Positions 1 through 5,665 of a stretch of DNA of 8,274 nt are shown one piece after another. Origin of the DNA: Acidobacteriota bacterium (GTDB lineage: Bacteria; Acidobacteriota; Blastocatellia; Pyrinomonadales; Pyrinomonadaceae); the NCBI GenBank assembly GCA_963169175.1, contig CAUJFK010000150.1:1-8274 (forward strand), written 5' to 3'. The position numbers and the translations under genes are program-made. The notes under the pieces were generated by a model, which did no database searches, had not been told where the DNA came from, and saw nothing but the letters and a program-made list of their open reading frames with translations. Every line of letters begins with the position of its first letter. The stretch's first letter is position 1.

Positions 1-58
1 ACGAAAGGGCCCGCGCAAGGCGGCGGTCGCCAAGAAGAAGGCACCAGGCAAGAAGTAG
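1..58 (+). CDS. rpsM: 30S ribosomal protein S13, C-terminal end (partial)
   Basis: Only the last 18 codons and the TAG stop (56-58) are present; the first whole codon begins at base 2. The peptide starts RKGPRK, which matches the conserved end of S13 (TRKGPRK in E. coli), and continues into a lysine- and alanine-rich tail ending APGKK. S13 sits in the head of the 30S subunit, where its basic tail reaches toward the P-site tRNA. Identity is supported by the match and by position directly upstream of rpsK, the usual alpha-operon order. The tail is slightly longer than in E. coli, which is common outside Gammaproteobacteria. The start of the gene is outside the window. Confidence 0.9.
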   Translation, partial: RKGPRKAAVAKKKAPGKK

Positions 59-61
59 TTG

Positions 62-110
62 TCAGTGGCCGGTGGGCAAGTACCACTGGGATCTGACCAC
101 CGTGCACTGA
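62..110 (+). repeat. Inverted repeat between rpsM and rpsK
   Basis: Arms 62-75 and 97-110 pair at 12 of 14 positions (TCAGTG and CGGTGG blocks separated by two mismatches), with a 21-nt loop. The left arm begins 3 nt after the rpsM stop and the right arm ends 10 nt before the rpsK ATG. An alternative, shorter stem pairs CAGTGG (63-68) with CCACTG (83-88), so two mutually exclusive folds are possible. There is no T-tract after it, so it is not an intrinsic terminator. Confidence 0.65.
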
Positions 111-120
111 AAACAGTTAT

Positions 121-525
121 ATGGCAAAAGCACCAGCAGCAGGAAAGAAGAAGACTTTCAAAAAGAAAGAGCGGAAGAACATTCCGGTCGGGATAGTTCA
201 TATTTCGGCGTCGTTCAACAACACGCTTATCTCGATCACGGACACGCAGGGCAATTTGGTTGCCCAGTCGTCGTCGGGTGCTCGAGGATTCCGCGGTTCG
301 CGTAAAGGAACGCCGTTCGCAGCACAACAGGCGGCTGGCGAAGTTGCCCGCAAGGCCGTGGAGGCCGGTATGCGTGAGGTCGAGGTTCGTGTGAAAGGGC
401 CGGGCGGCGGCCGTGAGTCGGCCATTCGGGCCGTTGCGCAGGCCGGTATCCGCGTGAACACGATCCGCGATACAACGCCAATCCCGCACAATGGATGCCG
501 TCCGCCAAAGCGCCGACGCGTCTGA
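121..525 (+). CDS. rpsK: 30S ribosomal protein S11
   Basis: The 134-residue protein is a full-length S11 (E. coli 129 aa), a component of the 30S platform that binds 16S rRNA and helps form the mRNA exit region near S7 and S18. A lysine-rich N-terminal tail (about residues 4-19) is followed by the conserved HISASFNNTLISITD segment, SSSGARGFRGSRKGTPFAAQ, GPGGGRE, and the diagnostic C-terminus TPIPHNGCRPPKRRRV. N124-G125 corresponds to the Asn-Gly pair that becomes isoaspartate in E. coli S11. ATG 121 is the only start that gives the family N-terminus. The 20 nt upstream contain no SD-like sequence, and an inverted repeat ends 10 nt before the start, so translation may be coupled to rpsM. Confidence 0.98.
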   Translation: MAKAPAAGKKKTFKKKERKNIPVGIVHISASFNNTLISITDTQGNLVAQSSSGARGFRGSRKGTPFAAQQAAGEVARKAVEAGMREVEVRVKGPGGGRESAIRAVAQAGIRVNTIRDTTPIPHNGCRPPKRRRV

Positions 526-527
526 TG

Positions 528-724
528 ATTTGCGAATTTCCATTTGCGATTTGCGAATGAGTTCGCGGGAGCAATTAGGATTTTATTTACTATCGAAAGG
601 ACGAAGGAAGCTTTGGTGTAATTTGAGCTTTCGTAAACTTTTCCGACTAATATAGGTGCTTTCCGACTTGCGGAGGCGATTGCGAACGATAAGATCGCAT
701 AATCGCTGATCGCAAATCGCAAAT
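528..724 (+). repeat. ATTTGCG heptad array and long-range inverted repeat flanking the rpsK-rpsD spacer
   Basis: ATTTGCG units occur at 528, 542 and 549, that is at multiples of 7 nt, with a degenerate unit between the first two. The arm 542-557 is matched in inverted form by 709-724 (15 of 16 positions), which holds two CGCAAAT units. The arms are about 150 nt apart, enclosing most of the 216-nt spacer. Inside, a second hairpin pairs 676-685 with 695-706 (10 bp, 2-nt bulge), TCCG/CGGA forms a small stem at 662-674, and the 9-mer TTTCCGACT is directly repeated at 640-648 and 660-668. No ORF with credible coding character lies here. Confidence 0.7.
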
Positions 725-730
725 CACCCC

Positions 731-735
731 GGAGG
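731..735 (+). promoter_or_regulatory. Strong Shine-Dalgarno of rpsD
   Basis: GGAGG lies 6 nt upstream of the rpsD ATG (742), just after the right arm of the spacer's inverted repeat. It fixes the start codon and contrasts with rpsK, rplQ and accC, which lack any SD. Confidence 0.85.
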
Positions 736-741
736 CAAATT

Positions 742-1374
742 ATGGCTAGATACAGAGATGCAGTGTGCCGGTTGTGCCGGCGTGAAGGTGGGAAGTTATT
801 TTTGAAGGGCGACCGGTGTTTTAAGCCGTCGTGTGCGATCGAAAAGCGGGGAACGAACCCGCCTGGACAGCATGGTGGGGCCCGCCGGAAAATGCTTGCC
901 GGCTATGGTGAGCAACTTCGGGAAAAGCAGAAGGTAAAACGCATTTACTTTGTGCTCGAAAAGCAATTCCGCAATTATTTTGATAAAGCACGCCGCCAGA
1001 AAGGCGTCACGGGCGAGAACCTGCTCTTCATGCTTGAAAAGCGTTTGGACAACGTGGTATACCGTTCGGGCTTTTCTACATCGCGCCGTCAGGCACGCCA
1101 GCTTGTAAATCATGGACATATTGAAGTGAATGGACGAAAGGTGAATATTCCTTCATTCCAGGTCACTGTCGGCGATACCGTTACCGTCAAGAACAAGAGC
1201 ACAAAGAATGCTCATGTCGAAGGTGCATGGCAGACCGCGGCAGGGCGTGGACGCCCGATTTGGATCTCGCCGGCTGGACGCGACATGAGCGTATCGATCG
1301 CCGCGGCGCCATCGCGCGCGGACATTGATTCGAATATTAACGAACAGTTGATCGTAGAGTTGTACAGTAAGTAA
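742..1374 (+). CDS. rpsD: 30S ribosomal protein S4 (zinc-finger type)
   Basis: The 210-residue protein is a complete S4 (E. coli 206 aa), a primary 16S rRNA-binding protein that nucleates 30S body assembly and lines the mRNA entry channel. Cysteines C9, C12, C26 and C31 form CX2C-X13-CX4C, the zinc-binding arrangement of Thermus-type S4, which E. coli S4 lacks. The KRGTNPPGQHG segment (about 35-45) and the S4 RNA-binding domain (about 98-160, RLDNVVYRSGFSTSRRQARQ then VNGRKVNIPS) follow, and the C-terminus INEQLIVELYSK is typical. The ATG is set by GGAGG 6 nt upstream. In E. coli S4 represses its own operon by binding mRNA; the 216-nt structured spacer just upstream makes similar local control possible here, but this is inference. 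Confidence 0.98.
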   Translation: MARYRDAVCRLCRREGGKLFLKGDRCFKPSCAIEKRGTNPPGQHGGARRKMLAGYGEQLREKQKVKRIYFVLEKQFRNYFDKARRQKGVTGENLLFMLEKRLDNVVYRSGFSTSRRQARQLVNHGHIEVNGRKVNIPSFQVTVGDTVTVKNKSTKNAHVEGAWQTAAGRGRPIWISPAGRDMSVSIAAAPSRADIDSNINEQLIVELYSK

Positions 1375-1384
1375 TTTTTGGGGC

Positions 1385-1428
1385 CGGCTGAAGTAGCCGA
1401 ATGCGGTGAGCCCGTTCTTGCTCACTGT
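1385..1428 (+). repeat. Two tandem stem-loops between rpsD and rpoA
   Basis: The first stem pairs CGGCT (1385-1389) with AGCCG (1395-1399) around a 5-nt loop. The second pairs GTGAGC (1406-1411) with GCTCAC (1420-1425) around an 8-nt loop and can be lengthened by wobble and C-G pairs to about 1403-1428. No T-tract follows, so a terminator is unlikely. The remaining ~48 nt to the rpoA start show no clear SD and no promoter that I can defend. Confidence 0.5.
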
Positions 1429-1475
1429 GATCCGGGGACAAAGCTGGTTTAAGTTGACCGTTTAAAAGAACAAAT

Positions 1476-2492
1476 ATGGCACAGAGTAATAATTGGACGG
1501 ATTTTCAAATGCCGGCACGCCTGAACGTTGATAACGATACGTTGACCGAGCGGTACGGCAAGTTCTTCGCCCAGCCGTTCGAGCGAGGCTTCGGTACGAC
1601 GATCGGTAACTCGATCCGCCGGGCGCTTCTATCGTCGATCGAAGGGGCCGCCGTAACGGCCGTGAAGATCGAAGGCGTGGAGCACGAATTCTCATCTATC
1701 AAGGGGGTTGTGGAGGACGCGACCGATATCATCCTCAACCTAAAGCAGGTTCCCTTCAAACTGCACGGAAGCGGGCCAAAGACGCTGACCATCAGCAGAA
1801 AAGGCTCGGGCGAGGTGACGAGTGCTGACATTGAAGGCGATGGAGATGTCGAGGTGCTCGACCCGAACATCCACATCGCGACCATCAGCGGCTCTGGATC
1901 GTTCAATGTTGAAATGAGGCTCAAGCGCGGTCGCGGCTATGTTTCCGCCGAGTTTAACAACGACGAAGATCTTTCGGTCGGCTACATTCCGATCGACTCG
2001 GTGCATACGCCGATCAAGAAGGTAAATTACAATGTCGATAAGACGCGTCAGGGATCGAACACCGAATTCGATAAATTAACTATCGAAGTTTGGACCGACG
2101 GCTCTGTTCCACCGGAAGATTCGATCGGCCTCGCGGCGAAATTGGTGAAAGATCACATGGCGATCTTCATCAATTTTGAAGAGGAAGAAGAGGAATATAA
2201 GTACGAAGACATTGCCCGGCCGCCGCTAATGCGGAATGACCTGCTCGATAAGCCGGTCGACGAACTGGAACTTTCGGTTCGTTCGTACAACTGCCTGAAA
2301 AACGCCGACATTCGATCCATTCGCGATCTGATCAGGCGCAGTGAAAAGGATATGCTCGGCACAAAGAACTTCGGCAAAAAATCGCTGACGGAGATCAAGG
2401 ACCTCCTTCACGGCATGGGCCTCGATTTCGGCATGGACTTCGATGAGCAGGGCAACCCGATCCCGGGATCGGGCGGAAGAGATCTGGATTAA
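1476..2492 (+). CDS. rpoA: DNA-directed RNA polymerase subunit alpha
   Basis: The 338-residue alpha subunit dimerises to scaffold assembly of beta and beta' and contacts promoter DNA and activators through its C-terminal domain. The N-terminal domain (about 1-233) has the signature FERGFGTTIGNSIRRALLSS, GVEHEFSSIKGV and VHTPIKKVNY segments. The C-terminal domain (about 255-325) has VRSYNCLKN, in which R269 and N272 correspond to E. coli R265 and N268, which contact UP-element DNA, and then NFGKKSLTEIKD. Both domains are intact. The interdomain linker begins with a run of six glutamates (235-240). A 13-residue tail rich in Gly, Pro and Asp ends the protein. Position between rpsD and rplQ is canonical. 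The start has only a weak purine stretch (AAAAGAA, 1464-1470) for an SD. Confidence 0.98.
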   Translation: MAQSNNWTDFQMPARLNVDNDTLTERYGKFFAQPFERGFGTTIGNSIRRALLSSIEGAAVTAVKIEGVEHEFSSIKGVVEDATDIILNLKQVPFKLHGSGPKTLTISRKGSGEVTSADIEGDGDVEVLDPNIHIATISGSGSFNVEMRLKRGRGYVSAEFNNDEDLSVGYIPIDSVHTPIKKVNYNVDKTRQGSNTEFDKLTIEVWTDGSVPPEDSIGLAAKLVKDHMAIFINFEEEEEEYKYEDIARPPLMRNDLLDKPVDELELSVRSYNCLKNADIRSIRDLIRRSEKDMLGTKNFGKKSLTEIKDLLHGMGLDFGMDFDEQGNPIPGSGGRDLD

Positions 2493-2550
2493 GGATGAGG
2501 GCGGAGGGATGAGTAAGAAAGTTTCATCCCTCATCTCTCCGCCCTCATCC
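2493..2550 (+). repeat. 21-bp near-perfect hairpin between rpoA and rplQ
   Basis: Arms 2493-2513 and 2530-2550 pair over 21 bp, 20 Watson-Crick plus one G-U, around a 16-nt loop. The left arm starts on the base right after the rpoA stop codon, and the right arm ends 10 nt before the rplQ ATG, so the element fills the whole spacer. GGATGAG occurs at 2493 and 2507 with a related unit between, so the arm is a three-unit heptad repeat. The stem is followed by no T-run, and rplQ must be expressed, so it is not a plain terminator. Confidence 0.9.
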
Positions 2551-2560
2551 CTCAACTGAA

Positions 2561-3064
2561 ATGAGACATTTAAAAGCACATCGCAAACTTGGCCGTACCA
2601 CCGAACACCGGATGTCGTTGCTTCGCAACCTGGCTACGTCGTTGATAAATGCGGAAAAAGAGCATATCGTAACCACAACGCAAAAGGCCAAGGAATTACG
2701 GCCGTTCGTTGAAAAAGCGATCACGCTGGCGCGTAAGGCCCAGGGGCTAGACGGTGACGGGGCGAGGGCCCAGGAAGTTCACCTTCGCCGCCAGGCGTCG
2801 CGTTTTTTCCACGCCGGCAACAGCACGTTCAAGGAAGCGGCGAGCCGTTTCCGCGGGAAAAAGGGTGAGGTGAAAGACCCGATCGAACGCACGGCCGGCG
2901 TCAAGGCAGTGCAGCGTTTGTTCGGCGAACTCGGCATTCGCTACAAGGACCGCAACGGCGGGTACACGCGTATCATCAAGATCGGCCGCCGCAGCGGCGA
3001 CAATGCGGAGTTGGCCGTGATCGAATTGGTTGATAACCCCCGCGAACTTGCAGCGAAAGGATAG
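2561..3064 (+). CDS. rplQ: 50S ribosomal protein L17, extended form
   Basis: L17 is a 50S protein located near the peptide exit tunnel. Family features are the N-terminus MRHLKAHRKLGRTTEHR, the LLRNLATSLI helix, the TTTQKAKELRPFVEKAITLA segment, and the C-terminal block GGYTRIIKIGRRSGDNAELAVIELVD (about 133-158). The protein is 167 residues against 127 in E. coli. About 30 extra residues lie between ITLA and VQRLFGELG, roughly residues 81-115 (including FHAGNSTFKEAASRFRG), and the C-terminus is slightly longer. Reading frame and codon character are continuous through the insert, so it is a real part of the protein. ATG 2561 gives the canonical N-terminus but has no SD; a strong hairpin sits 10 nt upstream, so coupling to rpoA translation is likely. 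Confidence 0.97.
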   Translation: MRHLKAHRKLGRTTEHRMSLLRNLATSLINAEKEHIVTTTQKAKELRPFVEKAITLARKAQGLDGDGARAQEVHLRRQASRFFHAGNSTFKEAASRFRGKKGEVKDPIERTAGVKAVQRLFGELGIRYKDRNGGYTRIIKIGRRSGDNAELAVIELVDNPRELAAKG

Positions 3065-3076
3065 TATTTCTTTTTT

Positions 3077-3082
3077 GGGAGG
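3077..3082 (+). promoter_or_regulatory. Shine-Dalgarno that selects the accB start
   Basis: GGGAGG lies 9 nt upstream of ATG 3092, in the 27-nt gap after rplQ. It favours the long form of AccB over an internal ATG at 3203, which has only an AAGGGGA-like purine run placed further away than optimal. Confidence 0.75.
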
Positions 3083-3091
3083 CGACACACG

Positions 3092-3685
3092 ATGAGTGAC
3101 AGTTCGGCTTCTGCAAAAGCAAAGGAAATGGAAAAGCAAGGCGGTAAGAAAGACGACGCGAAAGCCGGTCGCAGCACCTCGCAAGGGGAACCATCGTTCA
3201 ATATGGACGAGCTTCGCGAGTTGGCCGAGATGGTCAATGAGCATGGCTTTACCGATTTTGAGTTTGAAAACGAGAATATTCGTGTGCGGTTAAGCAAGAC
3301 GCCGCCCGCATCGGCGGTGCAATATATTCCGCAGCCGCAGCAGGTTGGCTACGCGGCCCCGGCCATCCCGGCCGCCGCTCCAACACTGGCCCAAGCGGCC
3401 CCGTTGGCCGACAACCCGGCCGCACCCGCGGTATCCGCTGAAGAGGACCTTCACCAGATCACATCGCCGATCGTTGGCACATTCTACCGTTCGTCCGGCC
3501 CTGACAAGGAACCGTATGTAAAGGAAGGCAGCCAGATCACGCCTTCGTCCATTGTCTGCATTGTTGAAGCGATGAAGCTAATGAACGAGATCGAGGCAGA
3601 AGTGACCGGCGAGGTCGTAAAGATCTATGTCGAAAACGGCCAGCCGGTTGAATACGGTCAGCCGTTATTTGGAATCAGAAAATAG
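3092..3685 (+). CDS. accB: Biotin carboxyl carrier protein of acetyl-CoA carboxylase
   Basis: AccB carries the biotin that shuttles CO2 from biotin carboxylase to the carboxyltransferase in malonyl-CoA formation, the first committed step of fatty-acid synthesis. The biotinyl domain is at about 122-197, with the diagnostic EAMKLMNEIEAE; K162 (codon 3575-3577) is the biotinylated lysine. TSPIVGTFYRSSGPDKEPYV holds the protruding-thumb region characteristic of AccB. Residues 38-69 (MDELRELAEMVNEHGFTDFEFE) match the family N-terminal helix, followed by a Pro/Ala-rich linker (about 70-118). The total of 197 residues exceeds E. coli's 156 because of a charged, low-complexity extension (residues 1-37). 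Only 27 nt separate it from rplQ, so it is probably co-transcribed with the ribosomal operon. Confidence 0.96.
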   Translation: MSDSSASAKAKEMEKQGGKKDDAKAGRSTSQGEPSFNMDELRELAEMVNEHGFTDFEFENENIRVRLSKTPPASAVQYIPQPQQVGYAAPAIPAAAPTLAQAAPLADNPAAPAVSAEEDLHQITSPIVGTFYRSSGPDKEPYVKEGSQITPSSIVCIVEAMKLMNEIEAEVTGEVVKIYVENGQPVEYGQPLFGIRK

Positions 3686-3692
3686 TTTATTA

Positions 3693-3783
3693 CCACAGAG
3701 ACGCAGAGGCACAGAGATTTTTAAGAATAAGAGCGTAATATCGTTCCTGTCTTGCTTTCCTCTGTGTCTCTGTGACTCTGTGG
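3693..3783 (+). repeat. CCACAGAG-type inverted repeat between accB and accC
   Basis: Arms 3693-3716 and 3760-3783 are inverted copies at 21 of 24 positions; two of the three mismatches can be G-U pairs in RNA. The left arm is three octads ending in CAGAG (3693-3700, 3701-3708, 3709-3716). The loop is 43 nt. The stem starts 7 nt after the accB stop and ends 10 nt before the accC ATG. From memory, CCACAGAGACACAGAG-type palindromes recur in intergenic DNA of several environmental bacterial groups, so this is probably a dispersed element. Confidence 0.85.
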
Positions 3784-3793
3784 CTTAGTTTTG

Positions 3794-5143
3794 ATGAGCA
3801 ACCGAGAGATCCGGAAAATTCTTATTGCCAACCGCGGCGAGATCGCGTGCCGGGTCATCTGGACGTGCAAGGAGATGGGCATCAAGACAGTGGCCGTCCA
3901 TTCGGAGGCGGACCGCGAAGCTCTGCATGTAAGGTATGCGGACGAAGCGATCTGTATCGGCCCGGCGCCGTCGGCACAGAGTTATTTGAATATTCCGTCG
4001 ATAATCAGCGCGGCCGAGATCACGAATGTTGACGCGGTCCATCCGGGCTATGGCTTTCTGGCCGAATCGGCTACCTTTGCAAAGATCTGCGAGGACTGCA
4101 ACATAAAGTTTATCGGCCCGCGGCCGGAAGTGATCGCCATGATGGGTGACAAGGTCGAGGCACGGCGGACGATGGTTGCCGCCGGCGTGCCTGTGCTGCC
4201 CGGCAGCCCGGACGCGATCGAATCACCGGAAGAGGCAAAGAGGCTGGCACTTGAGATAGGATTCCCGATCATTGTGAAAGCATCAGCGGGCGGCGGCGGA
4301 CGCGGGATGCGCATTGTGCGAAGCGCCGATGAGCTTGAAAGCCAGCTTGAACTGGCGCAGAGCGAAGCGCTTGCCGCATTCAAGAACGGTGCGGTATATA
4401 TCGAACGATATATTGAACGGCCGCGGCATATCGAGATCCAGGTACTTGCGGATGAACACGGGAACTGTATCCATCTGGGTGAACGCGAATGCTCTATCCA
4501 GCGGCGGCATCAGAAACTTTTGGAGGAAGCTCCGTCACCCGTTATCACGCCTGAACAGCGGGAGAAAATGGGTGCGATCGCGGTTAACGCGTGCAGGGAG
4601 ATAGGTTATTCAAACGCTGGAACGTTCGAATTTCTTCTGGACGAGGACGGCAGCTTCTATTTCATGGAGATGAACACGCGAGTGCAGGTCGAGCATCCCG
4701 TGACCGAAATGGTGACGCTTGCCGACATTGTCCGGAACCAGATACGGATCGCGACGGGTGAAGATCTTCAGTATAGCCAGGACGATCTACAGATACGCGG
4801 CCATTCGATCGAATGCAGGATCAATGCCGAGGACCCGGTCAAATTTACGCCCAGCCCCGGAAAGATTACGGCATTTAATATTCCGGGCGGACCCGGAGTG
4901 CGTGTCGATACGGCGGTTTATCCGGGATACGTCGTGCCGCCGTATTACGATTCGATGATCGCGAAACTGATCGTCCACGCTCGGACCCGCGAACTCGCGA
5001 TCAACCGAATGCAGCGCGCTCTGGACGTCATGGTCGTTGAAGGAATAAAAACTACTATCCCGCTTCATAAGAAAATAATGGCGGACAAGCGGTTTCAGGC
5101 GGGTGATTTTTCGACGAAGTTCATGGAAGAGTTTGAGTTGTAG
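3794..5143 (+). CDS. accC: Biotin carboxylase subunit of acetyl-CoA carboxylase
   Basis: AccC is the ATP-grasp enzyme that carboxylates AccB-bound biotin using bicarbonate and ATP. Starting at ATG 3794 it has 449 residues, the same length as E. coli AccC; a TTG one codon earlier (3791) is possible but unneeded. The N-terminal fold begins KILIANRGEIACRVI. The glycine-rich ATP loop is KASAGGGGRGMR (162-173), with K162 equivalent to E. coli K159. HIEIQVLAD (212-220), K241 in RRHQKLLEE, and the metal and catalytic residues E279, E292, N294 and R296 in FMEMNTRVQVEHPVTEM follow. No key residue is missing. There is no SD; an inverted repeat ends 10 nt upstream. accA and accD are not in the window, so the carboxyltransferase is presumably encoded elsewhere. 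Confidence 0.98.
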   Translation: MSNREIRKILIANRGEIACRVIWTCKEMGIKTVAVHSEADREALHVRYADEAICIGPAPSAQSYLNIPSIISAAEITNVDAVHPGYGFLAESATFAKICEDCNIKFIGPRPEVIAMMGDKVEARRTMVAAGVPVLPGSPDAIESPEEAKRLALEIGFPIIVKASAGGGGRGMRIVRSADELESQLELAQSEALAAFKNGAVYIERYIERPRHIEIQVLADEHGNCIHLGERECSIQRRHQKLLEEAPSPVITPEQREKMGAIAVNACREIGYSNAGTFEFLLDEDGSFYFMEMNTRVQVEHPVTEMVTLADIVRNQIRIATGEDLQYSQDDLQIRGHSIECRINAEDPVKFTPSPGKITAFNIPGGPGVRVDTAVYPGYVVPPYYDSMIAKLIVHARTRELAINRMQRALDVMVVEGIKTTIPLHKKIMADKRFQAGDFSTKFMEEFEL

Positions 5144-5153
5144 CCCCGCGCTC

Positions 5154-5187
5154 GTCAGTACGACCAGCTACCGTAGGTGGCACTGAC
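5154..5187 (+). repeat. Stem-loop downstream of accC
   Basis: GTCAGT (5154-5159) pairs with ACTGAC (5182-5187), and nested inside it CTACC (5168-5172) pairs with GGTGG (5176-5180) with one G-U pair. It starts 10 nt after the accC stop. No T-tract follows, so it is a poor intrinsic terminator; it may protect the 3' end of the accC message. The rest of the 242-nt spacer before rpsO holds no credible ORF. Confidence 0.45.
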
Positions 5188-5236
5188 CGAACTCAAGCCT
5201 CCGACTGCCGGTGGTACAGACTGCAGCATACGGGCG

Positions 5237-5265
5237 TTGATAACTGAGTCGGAATATTGTAGTAT
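5237..5265 (+). promoter_or_regulatory. Candidate sigma-70 promoter for rpsO
   Basis: TTGATA (5237-5242, 5 of 6 to the -35 consensus) is followed after exactly 17 nt by TAGTAT (5260-5265, 4 of 6 to the -10 consensus). Transcription would start near 5272 and give an rpsO leader of about 115 nt. The spacer is locally AT-rich around the -10. This is the best promoter match I find between accC and rpsO. Confidence 0.45.
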
Positions 5266-5322
5266 TCAGTGTGATTTAGCATCCTTTTGCTTAGATCAGG
5301 ATTTACACATTTTTCGCGGTTA

Positions 5323-5361
5323 CCGCCAGCAGTATGGGCGGAGTTACTGTGAGCAAAGGAG
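5323..5361 (+). promoter_or_regulatory. rpsO leader hairpin and displaced SD-like AAGGAG
   Basis: CCGCC (5323-5327) pairs with GGCGG (5337-5341) around a 9-nt loop. AAGGAG at 5356-5361 is a good SD sequence but lies 24 nt before the rpsO ATG, too far for direct use unless the intervening RNA folds. The nearer sequence offers only AGAG near 5372. An in-frame TAG at 5371 rules out an upstream start that would use the AAGGAG. Confidence 0.4.
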
Positions 5362-5385
5362 AGACCATTTTAGAGTCAGATAATT

Positions 5386-5661
5386 ATGGCAACAGTTAAG
5401 GAAGTAAAAGAGAAGATAGTCGGAGATTACAAGACGCACGCGTCGGACACAGGTTCTTCGCAGGTGCAGGTAGCTTTGTTGACGCAGAGGATCAATGAAT
5501 TGACCGAGCATTTCAAGACCCACAAGAAGGACAACCATTCACGCCGCGGCCTGCTCAAAATGGTTTCCCGGCGGCGCAAACTTCTGGATTATTTGAAGCT
5601 GCGCAATATCGATCAGTATCACGAGATCATCAAGAAATTGGGATTGAGAAGATATAGTTGA
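5386..5661 (+). CDS. rpsO: 30S ribosomal protein S15
   Basis: S15 is a small primary 16S rRNA-binding protein of the 30S platform that also contacts the 50S subunit (bridge B4). The 91-residue protein has the usual length (E. coli 89) and the diagnostic rRNA-binding blocks DTGSSQVQVALLT (21-33) and HKKDNHSRRGLLKMVSRRRKLLDYLK (46-71), ending LGLRRYS. The ATG at 5386 is the only possible start because the frame is closed by TAG at 5371. The nearest good SD (AAGGAG) is 24 nt upstream, which is unusual. S15 represses its own mRNA in several bacteria through leader structures that differ between lineages, so this leader could play that role. The pairing with pnp downstream is widely conserved. Confidence 0.98.
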   Translation: MATVKEVKEKIVGDYKTHASDTGSSQVQVALLTQRINELTEHFKTHKKDNHSRRGLLKMVSRRRKLLDYLKLRNIDQYHEIIKKLGLRRYS

Positions 5662-5665
5662 TCCT

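Noticed and set aside
623..653. Possible promoter in the rpsK-rpsD spacer (TTGAGC with TAATAT)
   Set aside because: The -35 and -10 matches are 4 of 6 each and the 19-nt spacing is poor, so it is too weak to call.
198..722. 174-codon open frame on the minus strand across rpsK and the rpsK-rpsD spacer
   Set aside because: It lies opposite the conserved rpsK gene and shows no family resemblance; it is an antisense shadow of rpsK extended through the spacer.
3791..3793. TTG one codon before the accC ATG as the start codon
   Set aside because: ATG 3794 gives exactly the family N-terminus and length, and neither start has an SD that would favour TTG.
68..5214. Shared 8-mer GCCGGTGG at 68-75 and 5207-5214, hinting at copies of one repeat before rpsK and after accC
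   Set aside because: The similarity outside the 8-mer is patchy and the predicted stems differ, so common origin cannot be shown from this window.
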